DNA of 64,000 nucleotides from contig NZ_JACHMI010000001.1 in the NCBI RefSeq assembly GCF_014207985.1, positions 9,345,001 to 9,409,000 of the forward strand, given 5' to 3'. This stretch comes from Nonomuraea rubra (GTDB lineage: Bacteria > Actinomycetota > Actinomycetes > Streptosporangiales > Streptosporangiaceae). How positions within the stretch are numbered: the first letter of the stretch is position 1; each line of letters opens with the position of its first letter. A model generated the notes under the pieces. It made no database searches. It had not been told where the DNA came from and saw nothing but the letters and a program-made list of their open reading frames with translations. This document shows positions 1 through 7,922 of the stretch, in pieces. Position numbers and translations under genes: made by a program.

Positions 1-3
1 TTA

Positions 4-26
4 GACACTGAACGCGGTAGGGTGTC
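4..26 (+). promoter_or_regulatory. Promoter with inverted repeat before the first TetR gene
   Basis: Inverted repeat GACAC (4-8) and GTGTC (22-26), 13 nt apart, brackets a -10-like TAGGGT at 18-23. The hexamer ends 6 nt before the GTG at 30, so the transcript would begin at or next to the start codon (leaderless). A TetR repressor binding its own promoter is the usual arrangement; autoregulation is inference. The -35 region is outside the window. Confidence 0.4.
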
Positions 27-29
27 AAC

Positions 30-737
30 GTGATCGAGGGGAGCAGGCGGGAACGGCTCCGGGCCGAGACGGCCAGGGAGATCAAGGAGACGGCCATGGC
101 GCTGCTGGCCGAGGGCGGTCCCGGCGCGGTCACGCTGCGGGCCATCGCCCGCCGGATGGGGATGACGGCCGGAGCGCTGTACGGCTACCACGCCACCCGC
201 GACGACCTGCTCACCGCGCTCATCGACGACGTCTACACCGGGCTCATGGACGAGATCGACCAGGCGTGCGGCGCGCTGCCCGCCGGGGACACCGCCGGGC
301 GGCTGCTGGCGTGGGCGGAGACGTTCCGCGGCTGGGCCACCGCCAACCCCGAGGGGTTCCGGCTGGTCTACGGCGAGCCGGTGCCCGGCTACCGGCCGCC
401 GCCCGGAGGGCCCGCCCCGGACGCGGAGCGCCGCGCCTGCGCGGGGCTGGTCTCGCTCGTGGCCGCGGCGTGGCCGCACGCCGCGGGCCGGCAGCCCCCG
501 GGCGGGCACGACTGGTCCGACTTCGGGCCCGGCCTCGCCGACGAGGTCCGCGCGTCCCATCCGGGGCTGCCGCCCGCCGCCGTCGCGGTGGCGCTGCGGG
601 TGTGGGGGCGCATGCACGGGCTCGTCGCGCTGGAGGTGCACGGGCATCTGCGTACGCAGACGCGGCATCCGGAGAAGCTGTACCGGGAGGAGATCCGCGA
701 CCTCATCGCCTCCCTTGGGTTGTCCCCCGACCGGTGA
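30..737 (+). CDS. TetR/AcrR family transcriptional regulator
   Basis: Protein of 235 aa, a usual TetR length. The N-terminal helix-turn-helix spans about residues 15-60, with the typical run TLRAIARRMGMTAGALYGY and a downstream RDDLLTALID helix. The larger C-terminal half is the ligand-binding and dimerisation region; it looks like the WHG-type C-terminal domain of actinobacterial TetR proteins. The GTG at 30 has no ribosome-binding site but sits 6 nt after a -10-like box, consistent with a leaderless message. The gene converges on the egt operon with a 15-nt gap to egtE, so it need not control that operon. Ligand and targets cannot be read from sequence; the divergent neighbour that might be its target lies outside the window. 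Confidence 0.9.
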   Translation: MIEGSRRERLRAETAREIKETAMALLAEGGPGAVTLRAIARRMGMTAGALYGYHATRDDLLTALIDDVYTGLMDEIDQACGALPAGDTAGRLLAWAETFRGWATANPEGFRLVYGEPVPGYRPPPGGPAPDAERRACAGLVSLVAAAWPHAAGRQPPGGHDWSDFGPGLADEVRASHPGLPPAAVAVALRVWGRMHGLVALEVHGHLRTQTRHPEKLYREEIRDLIASLGLSPDR

Positions 738-754
738 TCCGGCCGGACCCGGTC
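729..754. terminator. Possible hairpin between convergent genes
   Basis: GACCGG (729-734) pairs with CCGGTC (749-754) around a CCGGCCGG core. It covers the stop codons of the TetR gene and of egtE. There is no T-tract, as is common for actinomycete terminators; the function is only suggested by its position. Confidence 0.3.
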
Positions 755-2099
755 AGGCGGTGAGGACGCGGGCGAGGGCTCGCAGGGTGTCCAGCGAGGT
801 GCCGGGTGGCGGGGAGACGCGCAGGACGGGCTCGCGCAGGTGCAGCGGGGCGCGGGCCGTGGGCACGACGCCGACCAGCAGGGACGCCTCGGCTGCGCGG
901 GCGGCGGCGCGCTCGGCCGTGTCGCCCGGCGGCGGGGTGAGCGTGACGAGGGCCGAGGGCTCGTCGAGCGGCTCGGCCACCCGCCAGCCGCCCGCCCCGT
1001 CGAGCAGGCCGCGCGCCGTGCGGCCCAGGTCGGCCAGGTGGGCGTGGACGGCGGCCGGGCCCAGCGCGTGGTGCTCCTGGACCGCGACGCCGAGCCCCAC
1101 CCTGACGGCGATGGGCCCCTCCGAACTCTCGTAACGCGCCGCCCCCTCCACCGGCGCCACCTCGCCGCACCCAGGCGCTGCCCCGCCCCGTGTCCGGGCG
1201 CCGGTCTCCGGCCACGGCTCGTCCCAGGCGGCGCCGGGGTCCGGAGGGAGGCCGGTCCAGACGTGGCCGCTGAGAGTGGGGGCCGGGGCGTCCATGGACG
1301 GGGACGGGGCGGGCACGATCAGGAAGCCGGTGCCGCGCGGGCCGGCCAGCCACTTGCGGGAGGTGCCGACGTAGGCGGTGGCGCCCGTGCCCCGGACCTC
1401 CACGTGCCCCAGCGACTGGCAGACGTCCAGCACGAACGGCACCCCCGCCGCCCGGCACAGGGCTCCGATCTCCGCCGCCGGTTGCACGACGCCGTGGTGG
1501 GAGCCGAGGTGCGAGACGACCACCAGATCCAGCCCCGACGCCAGCCTGGCCCGTACGCCGTCGGGGTCGATGCGGGCGTCACCGTCCACCGGCAGCTCCA
1601 CGAGCCGCCAGCCGTGCCGGATCGCCAGGCGGCGCAGCAGCATCAGCGTGCTGCCGTACTCGGTGCGGGCGCAGCCGACGCGGCTGCCCGGCCCGAGCCG
1701 CCAGCCGCCCAGCAGCGCCGCCATCGCCGCCGTCCCGCTCTCCAGAAACGCCACCTGCCCCGCCCCAGCCGCACCTCCCGCCCCCACCGGGGCGGCGTCG
1801 TCCGGTCCGGGGCCGACGAGGGCGGCCAGGGCCGCGCGGGCGGCGGTGAGGTCGGGGACGGCGCCGTAGCCGCCGCGTTCGCGTTCCAGCCGCAGGTGCG
1901 CCGTCATCGCGTCGAGCACCCGATCGCTGGGCACGTTGCACCCGGCCGCGTCGAGATGCCCGGGCGGCACCACACCCCGCGCCGCCCGCCACCTCCCGGG
2001 CACCGCCTCCACCCCGAGCCCGCCCCCGAGGTCGGAGCCGGGGCCGGGAGGGGTGCCGGGCGCGGGACCGGGTGCGGGTGGCGGGGTGCGGGTGGTCAC
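753..2099 (-). CDS. egtE: Ergothioneine biosynthesis PLP-dependent C-S lyase EgtE
   Basis: Predicted 448-aa fold-type I PLP enzyme of the class V aminotransferase/cysteine desulfurase group. It cleaves hercynylcysteine sulfoxide to ergothioneine, the last pathway step. The PLP lysine is K249 in TSRKWLAGPRGTGF, and D225 in FVLDVCQS is the usual pyridine-N partner. About 30 Pro/Gly-rich residues precede the conserved fold and look like a disordered extension. The GTG start at 2099 overlaps the egtD stop as GTGA, so translation is probably coupled. It is the last gene of egtABCDE. The family call is firm because of the operon; by sequence alone it could be named a generic class V aminotransferase. 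Confidence 0.93.
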   Translation of the reverse strand: MTTRTPPPAPGPAPGTPPGPGSDLGGGLGVEAVPGRWRAARGVVPPGHLDAAGCNVPSDRVLDAMTAHLRLERERGGYGAVPDLTAARAALAALVGPGPDDAAPVGAGGAAGAGQVAFLESGTAAMAALLGGWRLGPGSRVGCARTEYGSTLMLLRRLAIRHGWRLVELPVDGDARIDPDGVRARLASGLDLVVVSHLGSHHGVVQPAAEIGALCRAAGVPFVLDVCQSLGHVEVRGTGATAYVGTSRKWLAGPRGTGFLIVPAPSPSMDAPAPTLSGHVWTGLPPDPGAAWDEPWPETGARTRGGAAPGCGEVAPVEGAARYESSEGPIAVRVGLGVAVQEHHALGPAAVHAHLADLGRTARGLLDGAGGWRVAEPLDEPSALVTLTPPPGDTAERAAARAAEASLLVGVVPTARAPLHLREPVLRVSPPPGTSLDTLRALARVLTA

Positions 2100-3076
2100 G
2101 CCTCGGCCAGGATCAGGGCGAAGTCCTCCGACGGGTCGGTGTAGTGGCGGCGGACCCCGAAGCCCGCCGCCGCGAGCTCCGCCCGCAGCCCCTCCGCCCG
2201 GAACTTGGCGCTGATCTCGGTCCGCATCTCCTCCCCCGCCTCGAACGACACCGCCAGCCCGAGCCCGCCGACCCGCACCCGCATCTCGCGCGTGGCCCGC
2301 AGCCGCATCTCGATCCAGTCGTGCCGCTCGTCGTACAGGGCCACGTGCTCGAACGCCTCCGGCTCGAAGTCGGCGTCCAGCTCCCTGTTGATCACGCGCA
2401 GCACGTTCCTGTTGAACTCGGCCGTCACCCCCGCCGCGTCGTCGTAGGCGGCCACCAGCCGCCCCCTGTCCTTCACGAGGTCGGCCCCGAGCAGGAACGT
2501 GTCCCCGGCCCGCAGCGTGGCCCGCAGCTCCTTGAGGAACACCGCGCGGGCGGCGGGTTCGAGGTTGCCGATGGTGCCGCCGAGGAAGGCCACCATCCGC
2601 CGCCCGTTGCGGGGCAGCAGCGCCAGGTGGCGTTCGAAGTCGGCGCACACGGCCCGTACGGCCAGCCCCGGGTAGCGCCCGGCCAGCCGGTGCGCGGCGG
2701 CCTCCAGGGTGACGGCGTCCACGTCCACCGGCGTGTAGCCGCGCAGCCTGCCCGCCGCCGACAGCGCGTCCAGCAGCAGCACGGTCTTCTCGCTGGTGCC
2801 CGAGCCCAGCTCGACCAGCGTGTCCGCGCCGGAGACGGCCGCGAGGTCGGCGGCCCGCGCGCGCAGGATGGCCAGCTCGCGCCGGGTCGGGTAGTACTCG
2901 GGCAACCGGGTGATACGGGAGAACAACTCGCTGCCGGCGGCGTCGTAGAACCACTTGGGCGGCAGCCACTTGGGGCTGGCCGTCAGGCCGGCGGTGACGT
3001 CGTGTTCGAGGGCCTGGCGCAGGTAGTCGCGGTCAAGATGGCTGATGACGCGCACGGTGGACTGGGTGACGGGCAC
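2096..3076 (-). CDS. egtD: L-histidine N(alpha)-methyltransferase EgtD
   Basis: SAM-dependent enzyme that trimethylates the alpha-amino group of histidine to hercynine, the first committed ergothioneine step. At 326 aa it matches the usual length of about 320 aa. The SAM-binding motif ELGSGTSEKT and the GGTIGN segment are both seen; KWFYDAAGSELF and ITRLPEYYPTR near the N-terminus are family hallmarks. The GTG at 3076 is chosen because an AGGAGG box ends 4 nt upstream; reading further upstream only gives shadow sequence over egtC. The gene starts 20 nt after egtC and overlaps egtE by 4 nt. Cytosolic enzyme. Confidence 0.96.
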   Translation of the reverse strand: MPVTQSTVRVISHLDRDYLRQALEHDVTAGLTASPKWLPPKWFYDAAGSELFSRITRLPEYYPTRRELAILRARAADLAAVSGADTLVELGSGTSEKTVLLLDALSAAGRLRGYTPVDVDAVTLEAAAHRLAGRYPGLAVRAVCADFERHLALLPRNGRRMVAFLGGTIGNLEPAARAVFLKELRATLRAGDTFLLGADLVKDRGRLVAAYDDAAGVTAEFNRNVLRVINRELDADFEPEAFEHVALYDERHDWIEMRLRATREMRVRVGGLGLAVSFEAGEEMRTEISAKFRAEGLRAELAAAGFGVRRHYTDPSEDFALILAEA

Positions 3077-3096
3077 GAGGCCTCCTGGAGACGGGT

Positions 3097-3804
3097 TCAC
3101 AACGGCTGGACGGTCACGTCGTCGCGGGTGACGGTCAGCAGGCTCCGCTCGGGTACGGCCTGCCAGCCCGGCAGGTCGTCGAGCGGTTCGCTGGCCACCA
3201 GCACGCCGTCGTGGAGCCGGTGGTGGAACAGGGTGTCGCCCCAGACGGTCGCGGCGATGGCCGTGCCGTCGGTCGCGAGCAGGTTCAGGCGGGCGGCGGG
3301 GTCCTTCTCCCCGGCCCGTACGACGACGTCGGCCAGCGCCTCGCCCAGGCCGGCGCCGGCGCGCCCGCGCTGGAACACGGCCCCGGCGACCCAGGCGGCG
3401 TCGCACGTGCTCTCGGCGGCGTCGCAGAGGTCCTCGACCGCGTCGCGGGCGACGCGGCCGTTGTGGCTGAGCAGCCAGGTCCGGTCGGTGAACGGCGCGG
3501 TGGCGCTCTCCTCCACCGGCATGCCGACGGTGGCCGAGCGCACGGCGGCCAGCAGGCACGTCGAGCGGGCCACCGCGGACAGCCCTGGCAGGTTGGCGTC
3601 GGTCCAGATGGGCACGGAACGGCGGTAGCGCACCGGCTCGGGGCGTCCGGGGGCGTACCAGCCCATGCCGTACCCGTCGGCGTTGATCAGCCCGGCCCGC
3701 TGGCGGCGGGGCGCGTACGACTGCTTGAGGAGCCCGTGCTCGGGCTCGTCGATGAGCGAGGCGAGCGGGCGCTCGGCGCCCAGCCAGGCGGCGTGCCTGC
3801 ACAT
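3097..3804 (-). CDS. egtC: Gamma-glutamyl-hercynylcysteine sulfoxide amidohydrolase EgtC
   Basis: Class II glutamine amidotransferase-like hydrolase, 235 aa, that removes the gamma-glutamyl group from the EgtB product. The sequence starts MCRHAAWLG, so after Met removal Cys2 becomes the N-terminal nucleophile of an Ntn hydrolase. LSHNGRV and the GYGMGWYAPG segment match the family fold. The ATG at 3804 leaves a 1-nt gap to the egtB stop. The order egtB-egtC-egtD is that of mycobacterial clusters. Confidence 0.95.
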   Translation of the reverse strand: MCRHAAWLGAERPLASLIDEPEHGLLKQSYAPRRQRAGLINADGYGMGWYAPGRPEPVRYRRSVPIWTDANLPGLSAVARSTCLLAAVRSATVGMPVEESATAPFTDRTWLLSHNGRVARDAVEDLCDAAESTCDAAWVAGAVFQRGRAGAGLGEALADVVVRAGEKDPAARLNLLATDGTAIAATVWGDTLFHHRLHDGVLVASEPLDDLPGWQAVPERSLLTVTRDDVTVQPL

Positions 3805-3805
3805 C

Positions 3806-5098
3806 TCAGACCAGCTCCGATCGGGCGCAGCGGAAGCCGGTGAAGATCTGCCTGCGGATCGGGTAGTCCCAGTTCCTGAACGTGGTGCGCACCGCCGCCG
3901 GGTCGGCGGCCCAGGAGCCGCCGCGCAGCACGCGGTACTCCTCGCCGAAGAACACCTCGCTGTACTCCTTGTACGGGAAGCTGCGGAACCTCGGGTACCC
4001 GTGGAACCAGGAGCCGGTCCACTCCCACACGTCCCCGATCAGCTGCTCGGCCCCGTAGGCGCTGGCCCCCGCCGGGTACGCGCCCAGGGGGGCGGGGTGG
4101 GAGGCGCGGTGGCCGAGGTTGGCCAGGTCGGGGGTGGGGTCGGCCTCGCCCCACGGGTAGCGCCTGGACCGGCGCGCCACCGGGTCCCAGCCGCACGCCT
4201 TCTCCCACTCGGCCTCGGTGGGCAGCCGCTTGCCCGCCCAGCGCGCGTACGCGTCGGCCTCGTACCAGCTCACGTGCTGGACGGGCTCGTCCATGGGGAC
4301 GGGCTCGACGCGGCCGAAGCGGGTGCGGTGCCAGGTGCCGCCGTCCCTGGTCCAGAAGAGCGGGGCGGTGATGTCGCGGCGCTGCCGCCACTGCCAGCCC
4401 TCGGGGGTCCACCAGCGCGGGTCGTCGTAGCCGCCGTCCTCGATGAACGCCAGGTACGCCCGGTTCCCGACGGGGAGCCGGTCGATCCAGTAGCCGGGCA
4501 GGTCCACCCAGGTGGCGGGGCGCTCGTTGTCGTAGGCCCACGGCAGCGTGTCGGTGCCCATGAGGAACGGCCCGGCCGGGACGTGCACCTCCTCGGGGCC
4601 GGCGGCGCGGCCCGGCGGCAGGTCGCCGTCGCTGACCAGGCCCGGCTGCCCGGAGAGCTGCAGGGTGGCGAGCATGGTCTCGTCGTGCTGGTGCTCGTGC
4701 TGGATCACCAGGCCGAACACGAACCCGTCGCGGTGCAGCGGCGACGGGCCCTCCAGGTCGATCGAGTCGAGGACGTCGAGGACGCGGCCGCGTACGCCCT
4801 CGATGTAGCCGCGGGCCTCGGCGGGGCGCAGGAACGGCAGGGTGGGGCGGTCCTTGCGCGGGGTCTTGAAGGCGTCGTAGATGTCGTCGATCTCGGGGCG
4901 GAGCGGGGTGATGCCGGCGGCGGCGCGCAGCACCCAGAGCTCCTCGTAGTTGCCCACGTGGGCCAGGTCCCAGACGAGGGGGGACATGAGGGGTGAGTGC
5001 TGGCGGATCAGGAGGTCGTCCTCGGCGGCCGTGTAGGCGAGCGAGCGGTCGCGCACCGCGATGAGCTCCCTGGCGATGCGTTCCTTGATGTCGTTCAT
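3806..5098 (-). CDS. egtB: Hercynine oxygenase EgtB
   Basis: Non-haem iron sulfoxide synthase that joins gamma-glutamylcysteine (or cysteine) to C2 of hercynine using O2. It has 430 aa. The N-terminal DinB-like part supplies the iron ligands: H47 in DLAHVGNYEE and the HX3HXE motif HEHQHDE with H134 and H138, spaced as in characterised EgtB enzymes. The C-terminal formylglycine-generating-enzyme-like domain (about 170-430) carries VQHVSWYEADAYARWAGKRL and ends TGFRCAR. The ATG at 5098 overlaps the egtA stop as ATGA. Presence of EgtA and EgtC indicates the mycobacterial type that uses gamma-glutamylcysteine. Confidence 0.96.
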   Translation of the reverse strand: MNDIKERIARELIAVRDRSLAYTAAEDDLLIRQHSPLMSPLVWDLAHVGNYEELWVLRAAAGITPLRPEIDDIYDAFKTPRKDRPTLPFLRPAEARGYIEGVRGRVLDVLDSIDLEGPSPLHRDGFVFGLVIQHEHQHDETMLATLQLSGQPGLVSDGDLPPGRAAGPEEVHVPAGPFLMGTDTLPWAYDNERPATWVDLPGYWIDRLPVGNRAYLAFIEDGGYDDPRWWTPEGWQWRQRRDITAPLFWTRDGGTWHRTRFGRVEPVPMDEPVQHVSWYEADAYARWAGKRLPTEAEWEKACGWDPVARRSRRYPWGEADPTPDLANLGHRASHPAPLGAYPAGASAYGAEQLIGDVWEWTGSWFHGYPRFRSFPYKEYSEVFFGEEYRVLRGGSWAADPAAVRTTFRNWDYPIRRQIFTGFRCARSELV

Positions 5099-6363
5099 GC
5101 GCGTCCTTCGTGTCCGTGGTCGTGCGTGGGGCCGTCGGGGTCGTGGTGGTCGAGCCAGGCCGGGTGCCTCGCCGCCTGGTCGATCAGGACGGCCGCCGGT
5201 GAGCGGCCGGTGCTCACGTGCCGGTCGGCGAACGCGGCCACCGCGCCGGTCAGGGCGGCGCCGGCGCCGAGCCGCGGCAGCGCCTCCAGCGCGGCGCGGA
5301 AGCACGCCTCGGCGGCGGTCCTGAGCCGCGGGTCCGCCAGCCCGCACCGCGCAGCTCTGTCCCATTCCTCCTGGTACGGGGCTCCCTGCCGGGGCTCGAC
5401 GGCGGCCATCGCGACGTCGCCGGCGTGGTCGTCGGTGATGAGGGCGTGGGTCACGGCCACGCACACCGGCCAGGTTTCCGGATGTTGCGCGTCCAGGTAG
5501 CGGATCTCCAGCCAGCCCCGGGGCCTGACCGGCGGGAAGACGGTCGTGGCGTGGTAGGCGAGGTCGTCCGGCGTGGGCCGTCTCCCGCCGCCGCCCTCCA
5601 GCCAGTCGCGGAACGTGGAGCCGTCGCGTACGGGCCGGTAGCGCTCGGCGTCCTCCCGCACCAGCATCAGCCGCGAGTCCAGCAGGTACGCGGCCCAGTC
5701 CGCGACGGGGTCGCCCGTGACCGGCACCGGCCGGGTCCTGGTCGGGTCGAGGTTGTTCCAGACGTCCTGGCGCCCGGACATCCACCCGTACGGCCTGCCG
5801 CCGCTCAGCGGGGAGTTGGCGAAGGCGGCGAGCAGCACCGGCCCGAGCGCGTGTGCCCGCTCCCACCGGACCGCCGGACTGCGCCCGAAGTCCAGGTTGA
5901 CCTGGATCGACGCGGTGGAGCACATCATCAGCGGCCCGTACGGCGCCCCCAGGAACTCGGCCATCGCCTCGTAGCGGGGCAGGCCGAGCTGGCGGCATGG
6001 GGGGCGTACCGGGTCGAGCCCCACCCCGCCCAGCGCCAGCCCGGCGGCGCGCAGCCCGTCGCGCACGACGGCCACGTCGGCGGCCAGGCGGGCCACCGTG
6101 TCGGGCAGCGGCCCCGCGGGCCCGGACAGCTCGACCTGGCCGCCCGGTTCGAACGTCACCCGGCTGCCGCCGGGCAGCTCCTCCGGCAGGGCCCGCCGGG
6201 TCCGCTCCATCGGGACGTGAGCGCCGGGGTCCGCCCGGTCGAAGACGAGGAACTCCAGCTCCACGCCCACCCGGTCGCCGGCGGGGCGGAAGCACCGGTG
6301 TGCGTAATCCGCCACCTCCGTGGCGTCGCGCAGCGGCGTGCTCTCGGCCGTTACCCCGATCAT
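5095..6363 (-). CDS. egtA: Glutamate-cysteine ligase EgtA
   Basis: ATP-dependent ligase of the GCS2 family that makes gamma-glutamylcysteine for EgtB. It has 422 aa from the ATG at 6363, preceded by AAGGGG at 5-nt spacing; an upstream in-frame GTG at 6399 has no such site. GVELEFLVFD is the conserved N-terminal strand of the glutamate/Mg-binding site, and STASIQVNLDFG and EIRYLDAQ are family motifs. It is the first gene of the egt operon, so the promoter should lie in 6364-6480. I could not identify convincing -35/-10 boxes there; the interval is shared with a divergent zinc-finger gene. Confidence 0.93.
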   Translation of the reverse strand: MIGVTAESTPLRDATEVADYAHRCFRPAGDRVGVELEFLVFDRADPGAHVPMERTRRALPEELPGGSRVTFEPGGQVELSGPAGPLPDTVARLAADVAVVRDGLRAAGLALGGVGLDPVRPPCRQLGLPRYEAMAEFLGAPYGPLMMCSTASIQVNLDFGRSPAVRWERAHALGPVLLAAFANSPLSGGRPYGWMSGRQDVWNNLDPTRTRPVPVTGDPVADWAAYLLDSRLMLVREDAERYRPVRDGSTFRDWLEGGGGRRPTPDDLAYHATTVFPPVRPRGWLEIRYLDAQHPETWPVCVAVTHALITDDHAGDVAMAAVEPRQGAPYQEEWDRAARCGLADPRLRTAAEACFRAALEALPRLGAGAALTGAVAAFADRHVSTGRSPAAVLIDQAARHPAWLDHHDPDGPTHDHGHEGRA

Positions 6364-6480
6364 CGTCTCCCCTTCGCCGGCGCCGCGGATCGTGCGCACG
6401 GGACTACAGACCCGGGAGGGGCGCGATCGTTACACCTGAATTTCCGCGTAACGGTCGGGACGCGCGGGGCACTGTGTGAC

Positions 6481-6771
6481 ATGGAGGAGGGTTCGCTGGG
6501 CTGCGCCGAGGTGCTGGCCCTGCTCACGGACTACCTGGACGCGGCGCTCCCGCCGGGGCGGCACCGGGCGGTCGCGGCGCATCTGGGGGCGTGCGAAGAG
6601 TGCTCGGCGTGGCTGGCGCAGGTGCTGGCGACGATCGCGGCCTTGGGCTGCCTGCGCGACGGGGTCATCTCGGCGCAGGTGCTGGCGGCGTTGCGGGAGA
6701 GCTTCGGGGAACGGTGCCGGGGCGGGGGTGTCACGAATGATGGCGGTGGCGCTCGCGGAAGGCGGACATGA
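6481..6771 (+). CDS. Small zf-HC2 zinc-finger protein, anti-sigma-like
   Basis: Protein of 96 aa with the HX3CX2C zinc motif HLGACEEC and the preceding CAEVLALLTDYLDAAL helix of the zf-HC2 anti-sigma family. No membrane segment is visible, so it would be a soluble ZAS-type factor. It is divergent from egtA and converges on a second zf-HC2 gene, sharing 41 bp at 6731-6771. No sigma factor lies directly upstream in the same direction, so its partner may be the ECF sigma gene at 7057-7686 or one elsewhere. No ribosome-binding site precedes the ATG. The C-terminal 20 residues are Gly/Arg-rich and lie in the overlap, so the functional part may end earlier. Confidence 0.65.
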   Translation: MEEGSLGCAEVLALLTDYLDAALPPGRHRAVAAHLGACEECSAWLAQVLATIAALGCLRDGVISAQVLAALRESFGERCRGGGVTNDGGGARGRRT

Positions 6772-6976
6772 GCCGGTCGCGTACGGGCGCCGACAACTTC
6801 TCCGGCGGCTGGTCGCCGAGGACCTTGATGGTGGCGCGGAACTGCTCGAAGTAACGCCCGCACCCCTCGCAGCAGGACAGGTGCGCCCGCATGCCGTCGC
6901 GGGACGGCTGGTCGAGGGCGTCCTCAAGGTAGGCGGTGAGAAGTTCCGCCAGCTCGTCGCAGGTGAACCGCTTCAC
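6731..6976 (-). CDS. zf-HC2 anti-sigma factor, partner of the adjacent ECF sigma
   Basis: Soluble protein of 81 aa with FTCDELAELLTAYLEDAL followed by HLSCCEGC, the HX3CX2C zinc motif of ZAS anti-sigma factors. Such factors hold an ECF sigma factor and release it when the zinc thiolates are oxidised. It lies 80 nt downstream of the sigma gene on the same strand, the standard pairing. I prefer the GTG at 6976, with GAGGGCGG upstream and the family core starting at once. An in-frame GTG at 7015 would add 13 residues; both starts open with near-identical 12-nt sequences (GTGAAACGGTTC and GTGAAGCGGTTC). The 3' end overlaps the convergent zf-HC2 gene. Confidence 0.75.
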   Translation of the reverse strand: MKRFTCDELAELLTAYLEDALDQPSRDGMRAHLSCCEGCGRYFEQFRATIKVLGDQPPEKLSAPVRDRLMSAFRERHRHHS

Positions 6977-7056
6977 GACGTTGACCGCCCTCGTCTCTGG
7001 GATGAACCGTTTCACTCATTGTCGCCGTTGTGCGGGCCCGGTGGGGCCGCGCGATG

Positions 7057-7686
7057 TCATTCGGGCTGTTTGACGGACTCGTAGTAGTCCGCCAGCCAGC
7101 CGCGTACCGCCGTGCGGGCGCGATGCAGCAGGACCCGCTGGTTGGCCGCGGAGATCTCCAGGATCTCGCAGACCTCGTCGGAGGTGCATCCCTCCACGTC
7201 GCGCAGGGTGATCACGACCCGCTGCCGGGGCGGCAGCCGGCCGAGGGCCTCGGCGATCAGCGCGCGCACCTCGGCCGCCAGCGCCTCGCCCTCGGGCGTC
7301 GGCCAGGCCGCCGCCAGGTCGGCCTGCCCGCCCCGCGCCGCGCCGAAGTCGCGGAACGGGCCGCCGTCCTGCTCGAAGGCGCTCCACGGCAGCGTGCGGC
7401 TCTCCCGCACGCCGCGCTTCTTCGCGGTGTTGACCAGGATGCGGAACACCCACGTCTTGATCGAGGCGCGCCCCTCGAAGCCGTCGATCCCGTCGACCAC
7501 CGCCAGCCAGGTGTCCTGCACGACCTCCTCCGCGGAGTGGTCGGTGGACACGTAGGACCTGGCGACCCGGAGCATGCCCCTGGACCAGGTGTCGAGCAGC
7601 GCCGCGAACATCGCTTCGTCGCCTGCGCGCAGGGCCGTGACGACGACGTCATCCGGGGGCAGCCCACCGCCCTCGAAAGACCCCAC
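7057..7686 (-). CDS. ECF-type RNA polymerase sigma factor
   Basis: Sigma-70 family ECF factor of 209 aa. Region 2 is seen in FAALLDTWSRGMLRVARSYV and AEEVVQDTWLAVVDGIDGFE, with the -10 recognition helix around IKTWVFRILVNTAKKR. Region 4 is RLPPRQRVVITLRDVEG followed by the CTSDEVCEILEISAANQRVL helix-turn-helix that reads the -35. The GTG at 7686 is chosen because GGAGGGGGA ends 6 nt before it. The zf-HC2 gene downstream is the likely anti-sigma. A role in redox control of the nearby egt operon would be attractive but is not shown by any promoter I could identify. Confidence 0.92.
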   Translation of the reverse strand: MGSFEGGGLPPDDVVVTALRAGDEAMFAALLDTWSRGMLRVARSYVSTDHSAEEVVQDTWLAVVDGIDGFEGRASIKTWVFRILVNTAKKRGVRESRTLPWSAFEQDGGPFRDFGAARGGQADLAAAWPTPEGEALAAEVRALIAEALGRLPPRQRVVITLRDVEGCTSDEVCEILEISAANQRVLLHRARTAVRGWLADYYESVKQPE

Positions 7687-7733
7687 GATCGCTCCCCCTC
7701 CGGTCGGCCGCTGGGACGTCTCACCTCTGAGGA

Positions 7734-7751
7734 GCCGGGCCCGAGCCCGGC
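7734..7751. repeat. GC-rich hairpin upstream of the ECF sigma gene
   Basis: GCCGGGC (7734-7740) and GCCCGGC (7745-7751) form a 7-bp perfect stem with a CCGA loop, 48 nt upstream of the sigma GTG. On the minus strand it would lie in the 5' leader or promoter. It may also end TerC transcription. Purpose unclear. Confidence 0.35.
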
Positions 7752-7922
7752 GCCGCCCCACTGCGGGACGACACCGCTCAGGTTAATCTCCCCCACTGAC
7801 GTTTCCCCGGGCTCGGGGTGTGTAGCCACGACCGGGCGGGGTCTTGGCAAAGCCGTCCCCAAGCTTCGGCCGTCCGGCGTGGCGGGAATCCGGGGTGACG
7901 GGAAGGGACCCCGCGAGCCGGG

